Below, piece by piece: positions 11,601 through 26,600 of a DNA stretch of 64,000 nucleotides; within the stretch, counting starts at the first letter, position 1, and every line of letters begins with the position of its first letter. Source of the DNA: Paracyclopina nana (Eukaryota; Arthropoda; Copepoda; Cyclopoida; Cyclopettidae). The stretch lies in assembly GCA_019096065.1 (NCBI GenBank), contig JAGUCH010000008.1, forward strand, positions 625,001 through 689,000, given 5' to 3'. Made by a program: the position numbers and the translations under genes. The notes under the pieces are model-generated. The model had not been told where the DNA came from. It did no database searches and was given only the letters and a program-made list of their open reading frames with translations.

Positions 11601-14600
11601 AAAACTGTCTAAATCTGAGCCACACATTTTTTTAATCTTATGCTATGTCAAAAGCTAGGCCAGGATTTTGAAATCAATAACAAATGAACCCTTAGGACAT
11701 AAGATAAAATATACATATTTTTGGGTTAGGCTACATCCAAGGTTAATGTGACTTTCAGCCAATCTCCAGAAAGGTGCTACATAAGACATGTCAAAGCAAT
11801 AAGGTGATAATTAGTTATTTTGGCTACTTGCATAATACTGAATGCCTCAAAAGTAACTCACTGAGGACTTAAGCCCATGAAATCCCACAACCATCAAATA
11901 TTCATAGTAACTTGAAAATTTCCTTTGAAACCCACATTGAGCAAAGCCTCAAATTGGCTTGATTATGGAGGAGAAAAATGAAGATAAACGCTGCATTATA
12001 TTTAAATTGCATTAATACACTAAAAAATTCTTCTGAAAGAGTTACAATTGCAAAAACGTCTGGCAGATAATTGGGAGAAAATAGCCAAACTTTCTTCTAG
12101 TGCAGCCAAAAAAAAAAGAAACCAACTTGCCATGATATTTTACATTTTATAGCCATTTTCTTGTACTATATTCTGTATTCCTATGGCAGATTACAAAAGC
12201 AGTCTTTTGCTGCATTACTCCTATACACAGGGAAAAAGAAAAGATAATTGCTTACTATTTCAAAATACAGTGATTCACTTTTTGCCGGATTGACATATAT
12301 CCCTCAAATTGCTGGCAGTTTAGGTTGGTTGGCAATGGCAAAAAGGTGAAAAAAACTTGAATTGGCCATGCTGAAACAATGCTGACAATCACTAGAAGCA
12401 ATTGTATTTTTTGCACCTGGGGAAGGTGCTCAAAAAGTGCTGATTCACTGTTCAATACTTCTTTACTGCTGCTGTCACAAAAAAGCAATTTTAAAGCAGT
12501 CTAGTGTCCCAGTGTGAACAGAATTGGCTCTACAGTTTATGACAGGTCTCTGGTTCTTTTGTTCAGTTGAACATGCAAATCTGGAATGGCTAAAAAATTG
12601 GCCATGCAAAGGCAAATACGAGAGCTTATTTGAAAACAGCACAGATCCATTAGCCCATTCTCATATTTTAGTTAAGCAAAGCTCTTTGAAGTTAAGCAAG
12701 GCTCTTAGGATGCTAATACCTCAGCAGTTGCTGAGCCAATTGAAACCAAACTTGGTAGGATACTTCAGTGAGACTTTTTACATTTGTTTGCCAAATTTGG
12801 TTGAGATCCGAGGCTGCTAACTGGAGGCCGTTTATAATGCGAAGCAAGGCAGCGTTGCTTAACCTTTATAGCGGGTAAAAATAGTTTCCGCTAATCGACC
12901 ATCAATCCGGATGAATTTTGACATCAACAATTTTTAGGGTCTACTGACAAATCCTACCAAGTTTGTGCCGATCAACTCAGTAGTTGTTGAGACATGCGCC
13001 TCCAAAAAGCCTTGCTTAACATTGTTGGAGCCTAGCAAGAAAAATATGAGAACGGGCTTAAATACAGCCAGTTTACTCAAATTACTTCAAACGCTTGACG
13101 ACATTTTTTATATTTATTATATTTTTTCTACTTACAAATCCTTCCAAGTTTGTTGCAGATCAACTCTGATCTACCCGAGCCTGCGAGGGCTGTAATTGTA
13201 CGAGTAAGAGTCGAGTAAAAGAGTCGGATCGGTAAACTGAATTATAACACGAGGAAATCGTATTACAGTATATAAAAGATCTAAAGGTTTGTATGCTAAA
13301 GCCTAATAGATGGATGCTAAGATTGAGCCATCTGGATTTTAAGATCTACAATGAAAAAAAAAAAACATCACTCCTTTATTCCTGGGTTTTAAAATCTAGT
13401 CGGCTGGTTTTTGTTAAAGTTCTGAAAAGTGACTTTCAAAAGAAAACTTGCAGGAACCTCATACTTAAATTTATCATATGAATATGTTTTCTACAAAATG
13501 TGTGGAGCCATAAACAGTGCAGAGGCATTTTGCAAAGCTAAAAGATATGTGCTGATGGCGGCTAAAAACTAGCTGCGTTCTAGTTTTGTTGCTGTTAGGT
13601 CCTTTATAATGCTGTTCTTAAGATCGTTACATTTTAAAAACTGAAATTTGGTCGACTGGAAAAATCATAAATGCAAAAAGTAGCTGAAAAAGGCCTAAAA
13701 ACTGAAATTTGGTCGACTGAAAAAATCCTGAATGCAAAAAGTAGCTGAAAAAGGCCTAGAAACTGAAATTTGGTCGACTGGAAATACCATGAATTATTAG
13801 GTCAAAAATGCAATAAATGGCTAAAAATGGCCAAAAAACTGAAATTTGGTCGACTGGAAAAATCATAAATGCAAAAAGTAGCTGAAAAAGGCCTAAAAAC
13901 TGAAATTTGGTCGACTGAAAAAATCATGAATGCAAAAAGTAGCTGAAAAAGGCCTAGAAACTGAAATTTGGTCGACTGGAAAAATCATAAATGCAAAAAA
14001 TAGCTTAAAAAGGCCTAAAAACTGAAATTTGGTCGACTGGAAAAAAATCATAAATGCAAAAAGTAGCTGAAAAAGGCCTAAAAACTGAAAGGTCGACTGG
14101 AAAAATCATAAATGCAAAAAGTAGCTGAAAAAGGCCTAGAAACTGAAATTTCGTTGACTGAAAAAATCATAAATGCAAAAAGTAGCTGAAAAAGGCCTAA
14201 AAACTGAAAGGTCGACTGGAAAAATCATAAAAGCAAAAAATGGCTGAAAAAGGCCTAAAAACTTTGGTCGGCTGGAAAAACATGCGCCTCTAAAGATGCC
14301 TTGCTCAACATTATTGGAGCCTATCTAGAAAAAAATGAGAACGGGCCATTATCAAGCCATTTGTACTGCATTACTTCCCACGGGTTTTGAAAGTAATCAT
14401 CAAGAATCTCCTTATATTTGTTGGCTGTGGGATTTTATGGGAGTTCAAGTGAAGTGAACAATACTTAATATGAATATATCATGACGAACATAGAAATTAC
14501 AATAGTGGACATGTCTTAACCACAGATACAATTATTTATGGGATTTCTTTAAGTAAGCAATGTATTTTAATGTAAGGAGTCCAGCTCTAAAAATGAGTGA

Positions 14601-17600
14601 CTAAATAAATGTATTTAGGTCACACTAGTTGTAAAACTGAATTGGCAGGTTATTAATTGTCCAAGCAATTTGAAACTTAGTCACATGGTTGACACAGGGC
14701 AAGTTTGCAAAAAATATTGCCACACTAAATCCCCAGAAGGCAAAGAAGTTTCTTCCTCAAGTTATTTGGAATGCATTTCCTGTCCCCAGCTTTGAAATTG
14801 CATAGATTTTATGCTCAAAAGTGGGATGTGAGTGGCATTGGCCTATAAAATTGAGCTATTGCCACAGTTTGCAATGATGCAAACATACAGGTTGCCCCAC
14901 GGAAAACGCAACAGCCGCACAGCCAAGCCGCGCTAAAGCTTGTTTACATTTGGTGCGGTTTCCGAGAATCGGACTGTACTTTATTTTGAAGGAAAATATG
15001 ATGGGCCATTATAGTAGAGAAGTAACAAACATACATCTTTTTGCCAATTTTTATTGCATGTCTTCCTTCCTTTTGTGAAATGATGAAAAAAACATACTCT
15101 AAAGGGGCAACAAAATTGCAAATACATCAACTTTTGCAGACTGTCAAAAGCATGCAATTGCAAATAGAAGAAGTATACTATTTCCTACTTTTGCAACAAC
15201 AATTCACTCTAGGCCAAATAAAGAGCACTTTTCACTCAGCTTTTGATCTTCAATTATGTTTTTTTTTTTCACAAAAAAATTAATAATGATGCACTTTTTA
15301 TTTTTTCAAGCTCCAAATACAGGAGAAGATCCATTAGGGTGCTTAAGTGCAGTTTTGAGCCATAAAGAGCAGAGATTCCATGTATATATATAGTATGAAA
15401 TAACATATGGGGATGCCAATTTGATAGGTATTGCATCTCCTTATGCAAGTTTCCACTTTTGGAAATGCATTTTATGGCATAAAACCTTGAGGAAGGCCAT
15501 ACATAGAACTGGACTTGGTAAGGTCTTTTGGGATCTTTCGGGAGGAAGTTTCCAAAAGAAACTGTTGGGAGCTGACTTGTATCCACAAAACTGGAGAATT
15601 TGGAGCCAGCAACTTTGGCTGTCTAATGATTCCTTCCAGCCATGATTTACAAATGGCCAATTTTCACACACCAAACTTTCTCCTCCTTTAATGGCCCAAG
15701 AGAGAGAGAAAGCTTGAAAACTTTCCAAAATGAAAGCTACATAATAATCATAATAGTATACACAATAAGACATGTGTGTGGTAGACTTTAGTGGAGAAAA
15801 AAGCCTATTTTGGCTTGCCTTTCCTCTCCACCAAAGTCCATGAAAGGATCAAGAACTGAAATGAAAGCTCTGAATGCAAAGAACCTATTTTTGGTAGAAA
15901 AAAGGATCCCCAGGCAAATGTAAAGGAAAAAAGGAATATTCTAATGATTGTTCATTAAGTGATTCTTCATTATAAAGCAGCTTCTTATTATAGGCTTTCC
16001 ATGAGAGCCTTTGTTGGCATAGATTATTCAGCCAATAAAGTGCTAAGGGAAAGGTTAACCTCAAATGTTCATTAAAGCAGCTTAATGGAGCACCATAAAA
16101 ATGAGTGTGGTTGGGTGCCTTAAAAAACACTCTATTATTCAACATTCAAAACATTCAACAATACATGAATGTTTTTATGGAGGTTTTGACCCACAATCAA
16201 TTTTCAGGGCTAATTTCAGCTTTCTTTTGATGTGACTGCTCACAAGATAAGTAACTAATATTTCTTCACTGCACTTGCTATAGTGTACAGTGTGACAAAT
16301 CCAAGTAAAAAAGCAAGAGATTGGAGGCTTAAGATTGCAGCTTGTTCTTCCCCAGGACCTGAAAATGACTTGCAGACAGATACTGGAAAGTCATTTTTCT
16401 TGAGCTCCTCAAGAAGAGATCTGTTTCATGGTTGGTTGGATGTCATGAGACATAAGTGCAACCACCATAGAATGTTGACTGTAGGTAAATTACCCAAGTC
16501 CCCCAAAAACAAAATGGAAACCCAACTTTAGCCTCCTTAGCTAGCTAGCTAGCTAGCTACTTTTGGAGCCAAGGGAAAAGTTCCTCCAAAATGTTATCAA
16601 AGCATCTGAGGACATCAAAGAAAAGAAGGGGTTTAACTGAGATTTCAACCACAAAATCTTCTTGAGCTTTTGACAAATCAAATTAGAAAGTACAACCTTT
16701 GAAAAATATGTATTTGGTGGAGAAAGCAGTAATAAGGTCTCATGGGAGCAGCTGATGTCATATCTCAATTTCTGCTTAGAGAGAAGGCAAATTTTTCAAG
16801 GCTCTTCTTTGAAGAATGACATGAAAAAGTAATGCAAAGCAACCATGAGATAAATCAGCTACAAGAGAAACCCTTGGGACCTCATGTACTCCATTTGTTT
16901 CAACATTGAAGGATACTACAGTAACACATATGTTATGTCTAGCAAATTGGCCAAGAATATCAGAATTTCACTCTTATGCTTCAATTTGTTTTCTGGGCCA
17001 ACATTAAGAAATGTGTATCAAAGAAAACTAGACCTAGAGCCTCAAGCCAAGGAAAACTTTTGAAGCCTGTTTACTTTTGGCTTAAATCTGCACTTCAAAG
17101 TCTGAAGCTGATGGTTGACTATTGTGAATATGACAATTGATTGTCGTCAAAAAGTGCATTTAAGAAAATGCGCGAAAAAGATATCATGATCACACTTAAA
17201 TAATTCTTAACTTTTTTGTTTTTGTAACGAAAAGGTCAACATGAATACATTATTGGCCTTTATTACATTTCATCGTCAAGCTGCATAACCTGTAATGATA
17301 AGCTTTGGCTTTCTCCTGAGCCAATTAGGGTTAATAGATATTGGCACAGGAAATGGATGATCTCTGCAAATGACCCTCAAGAGTGGAATAATTAGGGATT
17401 TAGAAATGCAGGCAGTGGAGAACATTTGTTCAAAGAAAATAGAGAGAACTCTGGGTTTAATGAGAGGAGCTAGCCACTTTCTTTTGACAGGGCAATTCCA
17501 GAATGTGTCATCATTGCTGTAAATGTGACAAGCCAGAGATTTTTGTCAACACACAATTCATGCCATGCCCTTCCCATGGGACTCTTGCAAGTTTGGAAAG

Positions 17601-20600
17601 GGCTTTCTTTCCCTAACTTATGGCAAGGGAAGCAGCTTACCCTTGATTGATCATGAAGCACCAGCAAACTACTAGTATGAATGTTTTTGCTCCCTAACTG
17701 TGACATTTGTGACAACTGCTCTACTGCAAAAAAATGGCAATGCTCTTAATATCCTTATTTTTAGCTGTTGCTTTCTGGCTGTTTGCATTATTTATTTGTA
17801 ATCCTATGCCAGCCAGGTCCAGAATTGGAAGATCAAGAGATTATTGCATGAGTGAGGTCAAGTCTGATTCTGATCATCTTCAAGGTTATTGTAACTTTCT
17901 TGCACATAGCATTGAAGAAAACAGCCCCTATTCCTGTGCCTACACATGGTTTGTCAAGTTCAGCCAAACTTTTTAATTTAGCTGGAGCAAAATCCTGAGC
18001 ATATTTCTATGGCTCAAGGTGGGCATTTGATGTTGATAAATGCTCGATGATGCAATCTTATGCAGCTAAGCGAACATTTAACACCACACAATGGAAACAG
18101 CGACACAAAAACCTTGTGTTGCCAAGCACCGCTCATCAAACCGCTTTACAGTATGCTTTTGATGCAGCTGAACGTTCTTTACAAAAGCATGCAGTTATGC
18201 AACAACTTTGGAAAATATAGCTTCACCATGATTTGAATTGAAAAATACAAACAAGTGTGTGCCCAATGTGAGCCTATCCCTCCCATGTATATTTGATGAC
18301 CAACCATTCCACATTAGGGCTAAAAAATTTGCTATTCCCTTTCAGGTAAGCACCTCGAAGCTACACTAGATGAAAATAGCTTGGTTGACATTGACAAAGT
18401 TAGATTTGCAGCTCATTATTTGCCAGGCCAAAATGAAAAAGCCACTTTTTAGGCAAAGAAATGTGCCCAAAAGCTTTCTCATGTTAGAGTAAAGAGATCT
18501 CATTCTTTACCAGCTTCTGTGGTGGGCCCTAACAGATCAATATTTTACTTCAGGGCCACCCACATAAGTCCCCATGTCGAAAACAAGAAGAAGCTGCTGC
18601 TACCAGTCAAATTGGCCAAGTTTTCCAAAGCAGCAGATTTCCTTCTTGACAATGGCTTTCAAAAGCTGGGACAAGTCTATAACAAAAGCAGCAGCACCCA
18701 ACAACTTTTTGCAGTTTTTCAAGCTTGACCCCTTGGGGATTTGACATAGTAGCACACAAAAGCTGTGTGACAATTTCAGTTGAAAAAAAAAAGAAAAAGA
18801 GTGGACTAACAACAGTCTCCTCCTGGGAAAAGTGTTAAGAGCTAAGAGAAAAAAGAAAATGAAAACTTTTTGCTTTTCACCTGACGATGGCATCACATCA
18901 AATGGCCATGTTTGAGATTGGGTCACTTTGGTACCAGCAATATTTACTTTTTCATTTGCTAATTTCAGTGAACTGATATTTATCAACATTGTGATGTATC
19001 TGCTTACGCTTGTTGGTCAAAGCCGCAACTCAAAACTTAATTTAAAGTGCTTTTTCAATTAAAAGCTTGCATCAAAATGGCCATAAAGCTTTTAAAAAGG
19101 CACGCATGATTACAGTTATGTTTCCATCATTACGTCAGATAATGCCTTAAGAGCATTGCGCAACATCCTTGTGCCAAAAAGTGCCATTAAAACATGACAT
19201 AGCTTTGGAACCAGCAAGATTAAAATGTTTGACACAACTTGATAAAGCATGAGTAGGGAAAGCAAGGGAGGGTGTCAACCTCCCCTCATGTTATCAAGTT
19301 ACCTAAAAATTCCTGGAATCTTGCTGTTGCAAGGTGTAAGCTTTGGAGGGTCAATTCTGGTAAGCAATTGCTGGGCTACTGCAACAGTACTTTTTAAGTA
19401 GCAAATACTGGCAGAAAGTAATTAAGCTCATAGGAGAGCAATTTTGTACAGCAAACATTTCTGGCATTTGACACAGCCACCCACCATTATTTGAGGTGTT
19501 TTCACTTTTGATTGGAAAGTATTGATTGCAAGGCATGCAATATAAGAAAGGTCACCATGGCCAAGGTTTGGATTGTGTATACAAGTGCAAAGCAAGTAGC
19601 ATGCTAATCCATCAAAATAATAAGAGCGCTTTGATTAAAGGCCCTCAGCTCTTAAGGCCACTATTGTAGTTCCACCTTTGATACTTATTTCTTGTCCTTC
19701 TGAAAACTGGTCCTATATAAGACAGGGAAAGTTAAGACAATGTGACCTTTGTGGAGTTTTAAATGATCCCCTTTTTATGGATGTACTGCATACTTGATTA
19801 GCTTTCAGGGCACGTTTAGCATTGCTTGGACACTCTGCATATTACAAGGGGACTCTCCTGACCTAGAAAAGTCTTAATTGTCAGGGTTTCTCTCATGGTT
19901 CAAGGAAGATCAGTTGTGGAAGCATTTTTTGCTTGTTGACTCCAGGAATCTTGTTTCCAATCAAAATGACAATCTTTGTGTTGTCCTGACTATCTGGAAC
20001 AAACATGTCTTCATTTGACACACAATCATGCAATTCTCCCTAAATAAGGAACCAAAGCTGTGTAAAAAACATGCAATCCAGGAATTATGTAGCTCTGTAC
20101 TCTTCCTGTATGATAATACATAATAATAGTACAAGTTGTAGTACATGAAAAGCACCACTCAAAATGAAAACAAGTTGACACCTTCAGAGCAAGGTTTTTT
20201 TGGCTTTTACATCTACTTGAAAAGTGCTTATTGTACTCCAGCCAGGATGAGGAAAAATTAATTTAGCCCAGCTCTCCATTTTTTATGCCAAGAAATATGG
20301 CACACTACCATTTGGACTTATGAAGAATTTGACAAATTACAGCTCCTGTCACCTGTTAAAAATTCATCCAAGTGAGCTATGGCTTTTTGGTAGTAATAGC
20401 ATTTTTCTTTCTACTAACAGCTGAGCTGTAATAGGACAAAGCAGTCATCATTGTGTACCAATGGATGAGTAAATTATTCCACCTCCAAGGCTCATTTGCA
20501 AAATTCATCCATTTCCTATGCCAATGTGTATTAACCATGATTGCTAATGGAGAAAGGCAAAGCATATCATCATGCCATGCTGAGCTTTCTAGTGAAATGT

Positions 20601-23600
20601 AATATAAGCTAAGATACAAGCGACAAAAAAGCTAAGTGACCGCTAACAAAAAAAGTGAAAATGGTACATAGCAGCAGTAATGTGCATCAATTTGTGTTCT
20701 ATATTGCAGGCTTTCATGCACTTTTTGTCAACAATTGATTGTTGTATTCACGACAATCTACCAACAGCTTTTTACCTTGATGTGCAGATTGAACCCAAAG
20801 CAAATCAGGCTTAAAGTGTTTATCCTGGCTTACCAATCTGAATCTAGTTTTCACAAATGAACATTGGCTCATGTTGGCCCTAAAAAAGAATCGAAGACTT
20901 CAAGCACAGCAATCTAATTGTTTGACATTTATTTTTGCATGTTAGTTTCCCTTGCAACCTAATACAGCTCTTAGCTATGTCAGTTCCCAAAAGGTTTCTC
21001 TATTCACTGATTTATCAATAGAATGCTTGATACAAGAGCTTTCTAAGATGTTTTTTGTTCCATGCAATGAACCATGAACTTGCTGCATAAAACTGTGTAT
21101 TGTACTACACAGTGTGGATGTAGTTTATGCAAAAGGAAATCAATGTGTGTGAATGATTTACTGTTTAGCAAATGCTTTCTGACACCTGCTCTAATAAAAG
21201 TTGCAATACAACTGATCAAATAGTGTATTTACTGTACAAGATAGCCCCTAGCTTCTTTTTTATGCTTTTTTTCTTTGACACATGCTTGGCCCAAACTTTG
21301 ATCAATTGAGATTGAAAGGGACAATTAAACCACCAACATAATAATATTATTGATGAAAGAATTCTCTTATGGAATGTTGGTGGTGGCCTCAATTGGGCGA
21401 AAAGCCTATAGCAGAATACACTGGGGCTTTCTAAGCACAAATCAGGGTGATACAGTGACAAATTGCCAGTGTCAACAACCATTAAGGGTCATAAATAAGA
21501 GGACCTGATTGAATTCTAAGCTTTCAATGATTCTTCTTTCCCAAATGTCATTATTTATAATCTGCACAAGTCAGGCAGAATTAGCCCTGAAATGAACCCA
21601 GGAAATCCTGGCTTCCTTCTTATACTCTTATTATTTGGCTTGGAATATGTGGGTTAGCCAACTTGTCACTGCACATATAGCCTAAGAAACTTCTTGGTTC
21701 ACAAAACGGAATATTGAATTATTATTGTTTTCCTTTGATGTTGCTGCCAAAATTAGAGCCTTGAGGGGATTATTCAATGTGGTGAGTTCACCTACAACAA
21801 AGCCAAAAACAACCTGGTTCAATCAAAATTTCATGAAATGAAAGCAAAATTGAAAGATGGCAAAAGTAGTCTCATTTTTAAGCAAAAAAGTAAATTAAAT
21901 TTGAACATTATGCCAAAAAGGTGTATCTTACATCAGGAAGGAAAAAGTTGTGAAAATGTAAGATACATTGTAGATGAACACCACATCAAAGAAGCTTGGC
22001 AAAAAGCTTTGTGATGTCAATTTTAGTGGACTTTTCCATGAATTAGAAAGGCGTGAGATAATGCATTCAAAAAAGCTGAGATAAATTTTGCTTCACACAC
22101 CATCAAAATGAGATTGGAGGAACAAGTAATTAATTACAGTTCTACTGACAGCTTCTTTCTAAAACTGCTTTTGCTGCAGTAGCAAAAGCAGAACTCTGCC
22201 ACTTTTTGCATGAGCCAAAGAAGTGTGAAAATAGAACTGTTTTCAGGCCTCTGATCAAAACAGCAAGCAAGAAAGTGGAATCTCTTGAATGACAAAGGAA
22301 TGTGCAAGCTCTTTTTCCACTGGATGTGCAGTAGAAACCTGTGGAAAACTCTCACTCAAGGTCCATTTAAAGCAAAACCATTCACATCTCTGCTTGTTGA
22401 CTTTATGGACATTATGCATGTATTTTTGAATGCCTTAGTAGCATAACCACTTAAGTACATTCACTGTATTTAATAAGGCACTAACTTTTCACTTGTCACC
22501 CAAGAGAATTGTTCTATGGATTTTCATTGTAAATGTAAGGAAAGGTTGGAAATGTATTCATCACTTTTTATGCATGTGTCATCCCAGGCATGACCTTCAG
22601 TACAAATAACAAGCGAAGAAGTATTTATACATACGCTACTCCGAGCTAAAAGTTTTCCTTTGATGCTTTCTTGGCACCATTGTGCTTGGCAATGGCATCT
22701 AATTGGTCTTCCTTCATCTTCTTGTAATATTCAGGGACCCATTAAGCTAAGAAAGAAACTCATGACACAATGAAAGCAATTAACAAAGACAATGCCTTTC
22801 TAGCTGTATTCGAGTAGTACATGTCCAAATGGCTCTAGCAGTAGTAAATACAGCTGTGATATTGTGCACAATTGGCCTGTATTTTGCACCCCAAGCACTC
22901 AAAATACATTCTAAAAGATCAATGAAACAAAATGCGCTTTTAAAATTGAAAATGGTGTATTTGGGTGCTACTACAGCTACTACAGCTGGTGTATTACAAT
23001 TGGCCCCTTTGTGAGTGAGTATTCTTTAGTATTCTACTTCTGCTTCATCACTTCCTGCCTTTAAAAGTTACACAGAAGGTAACTTTCTGTAAGGAAGTAC
23101 TATAGCTTGAATCACTGTGGGAAAAAGTAGCTGTTGGAAAAAGTGGTGCACTTGAAAGGTGAAAATACTTCCATCTGTATTTGAAAATCATTTGGGTACA
23201 TTCCATCAAGAAGAATGCATATTTTGGATGATAGTTTATTCAGTATGTTTATTTTAAATACATCCAGATACTTATAAACCAGCTGGGAAAAAAATGTAAT
23301 GATAAAAGTGTGAGACATTTGACAGTATATGTATTAAAAATTCACAAAATTACATTTTGCTTATGAATACTTTGTGCTCAATCATGTAAATAGGAAACAC
23401 AACCGCCAAGACAAAATTGCAAAATACTGCGAATGAGTAAGAAAGCTTTTGCAAATAGCTGAGGTCATCTACCAATGTATTTCACCCATTCAGGTGGAGA
23501 TGACCTTACATTTGGCTTACAATGGCTTACAATGCGGAACTTGGGACAATTTGACGTAATTAAATGTTTTCTGCTGTTTAGTATTCCATTGTGCCATTAT

Positions 23601-26600
23601 ATTATGAGAGAGCACTGTGAACATTATGCGGATTTTTCAAGTACACAACCAGCCAGTGACTGTATCTTACAGGTTGGCAAAAATGTCAATAGCTGTAATG
23701 AGATACATCTCATTAGGCCAATTGTTTGCTCTTACCTTGAATCAAAAGAGGTCAAGACTAATGAAATTCGTCATCAGAATGGTAATGTATTTCAGCTGTA
23801 TTTGGGATACAGGAAAGTTTTGCTGCAATTTAGCTAGGAGCAAAAAAGGCTTCAGAAGAAAAAATAGGGTCAGACAAGCTCTCCAATAATTAGATTGATG
23901 CAACCCTTACCCGTTTTTATGTCCATTATTCTCACCCATTTGCTGTATTTTATGTATTTTTATGTATTTCAATTCAATGGGTCCACACCATTCATTCTGA
24001 GTATCCATTAAAAGCACATTAATCACAAAAGTATTTGGCAAATGTATCCAAAAGTATGTCAAACAAAAGTTCAAATTGCTTCTCTTCTTCAGCTGAAAGT
24101 GTATTCCAAATACAGCTCAGAAAGTAGTAATATTTCAAAATACTACCAAACATAGTACGTTTACCAACTGAAATTTTAACCTTCATGGTTATATGCTGTA
24201 GACCGAAAATACATTTTCCTTGATGATAAATGTATTTCTACCGAATTGAAGTGTGAAGAAGCATCAATAATTGTCAATACAGAGGTGTACTATTCTTCAT
24301 TTGAATTTATGCTTGTACTTTGTGCACTTCTTGTGTAAGGTTCAGAGCTCATGAAAGAGGCAATTTAGCCGGATACGTGTATATGTATTCAGTACAACTA
24401 GGCTAGACTTCTAGATGTATTCAGAAGGGTGGAAGCCATCAATACAGAAAATACATATTTACCAAAAGCACTTTTCATCTATACTTAATTTTTCAAAACC
24501 ACAAACATTTTTGCCCCTTGTATTTCACGAAAATATGTTTCTGGATGCACTTTGAAATTGTAAGAATACAATTCTTATGCATTCAGACAAAACTATGCAG
24601 CTTACATCAAAAGCAAAAGTTAAACAAAAATACATTCATGAAAGGTAACTTTTTCCTTGAAGTTCAGTTTCCGAAACTTTGTAACAAAGGAAAATTGCAA
24701 ATGTATTAGTTTTCATCACAGGACTAGTAGATGAACATCACAATATATTTAGGTTAAAGAGAAAAGTCTTGTGAAGACTGCCCGTATCATAGTACAAACT
24801 TGATGGCAAAAATTGAATATTTTGCAGGAATTCAAGGCTGTATTGATCAATGATCATGATTGATCAAAGCCTAGTACCCAACTTTCAAATATTGACTGAC
24901 ATGATCAGAAAAATTCCGGCAAACCCAACAGATTTCCCCATCAGCACAAGTTGAGATGAAATTGGCTTTTGATCTCATAAAAGTGACGTCAAATAGTTCC
25001 ACATCAAGGAAATGGGAATGTTTCACACCCCTTATGTATTTTAGACTGTATTATGCACCAGACATACAGTTTAAAGGGAGGCTGGAAGGCTTATAAAAAA
25101 GAAGGAGACTCTTGAGTGAGATAGTACACTTTGTGATATCCAAGACAGCTTGCACACTGGGATACTGAGGTAAAATATGCAGCCTGTGAAACTTTCATAT
25201 TGTCTAAGGAAGAAGAAAAAATCCTGAATGTTGCCTGTTTTGAAAAATGACTCTGCTTTTTGCTTAGTGGCTTCTGCATTATTGAATCATCCTAGTGAAA
25301 AGCTTCATGCAGTTTTCTAGATGCAAGCAAAGTTGATTCCACAAGTTGACAAAACAAGCAGACTTAGCTGACTTAAAAAGATAATCTTTCATGTTAACTA
25401 CACCATTTAACTTCGCGAGTCAACTTCATGAGTTGACTTCACAAATTAACCTATCATATTAACTTCACAAGTTAACTTTACAAGATAGCTTCACAAGTTA
25501 ACTTAACAAGTTAGCTTCACAAATTAGCTTCACAAGTTAAGTAACTTACAAGGTAACTGCACAAGGAAACTTCACAAGGTAACTTCACAAGGTAACTTCA
25601 CAAGGTAACTTCACAAGGTAACTTCACAAGGTAACTTCACAAGGTAACTTCACAAGGTAACTTCACAAGGTAACTTCACAAGGTAACTTCACAAGGTAAC
25701 TTCACAAGGTAACTTCACTCGGTAACTTCACAATGTAACTTCTCAAATTAACTTCACAAATTAATTTCACAATTTAACTTCTCTTGTTAACTTCACTTGT
25801 CAACTTCACTTGTTAACTTCACTTGTTAACTTCACTCGTTAACTTCACTTGTTAACTTCACTTGTTAACTTCACTTGTTGACTTCACAAATTAACTTCAC
25901 AAGTTAGCTTCACAAGATAGCTTCACAAGTTAGCTTCACAAGTTAGCTTCACAAGTTAGCTTCACAAGTTAGCTTCACAAGAGTCAGCCTCACGAGTCAA
26001 CCTCACGAGTCAACCTCATGAGTCAACCTTATGAGCCAACTTCACGAGTTAACTTTACAAATTAATAACTTGACAAATCAGCATCACGAGTTAACTTTAC
26101 AAATTACAAACTTGACAAATTAGCTTTGCGAGTTAACTTCACAAATTAACAACTTGACAAATTAGCTTCACTAGTCAACTTCAAAGGTCAACTTCACAAA
26201 TTAGCTTAACATATAAGAGCTCATTTTTAATTTTTGTCATCAATGCTATTTTGAAAAGTCAGAGTTTGAAAACCCAGCAGTTTTATGGAGCAAGTGATTA
26301 ATGCCAATCCTTTAACCATTCTTGCTGCTCCCCCTCAGTGAAAACTGTTTACACCCTCAAAGATGTAGCCTACTTTCACAGCAGCAAGTGTAGATCAGGG
26401 AGCTACTATTTGGATGTGAGTGAAAAACCCTGTGGATGCTGGCTCCTTTTTTGGGGTAAATTCTGCCCCGAGGGAAGTCTATATTTTCCACCCATCTTGG
26501 TATACATACTCTATACTATCTGATGTCATGATGAGAAAACTTTGCAGTACTAAAGTTTAAAATATATGATCTCTTCTATAAAAAAAGTGGTACACACAAA

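Noticed and set aside
23475..23889. Two overlapping ORFs of 120 and 90 codons
   Set aside because: Both frames overlap for most of their length with no domain and A/T-biased codons; treated as chance.
25380..26215. CRISPR-like array
   Set aside because: Repeats are contiguous with no unique spacers, and the window is eukaryotic.
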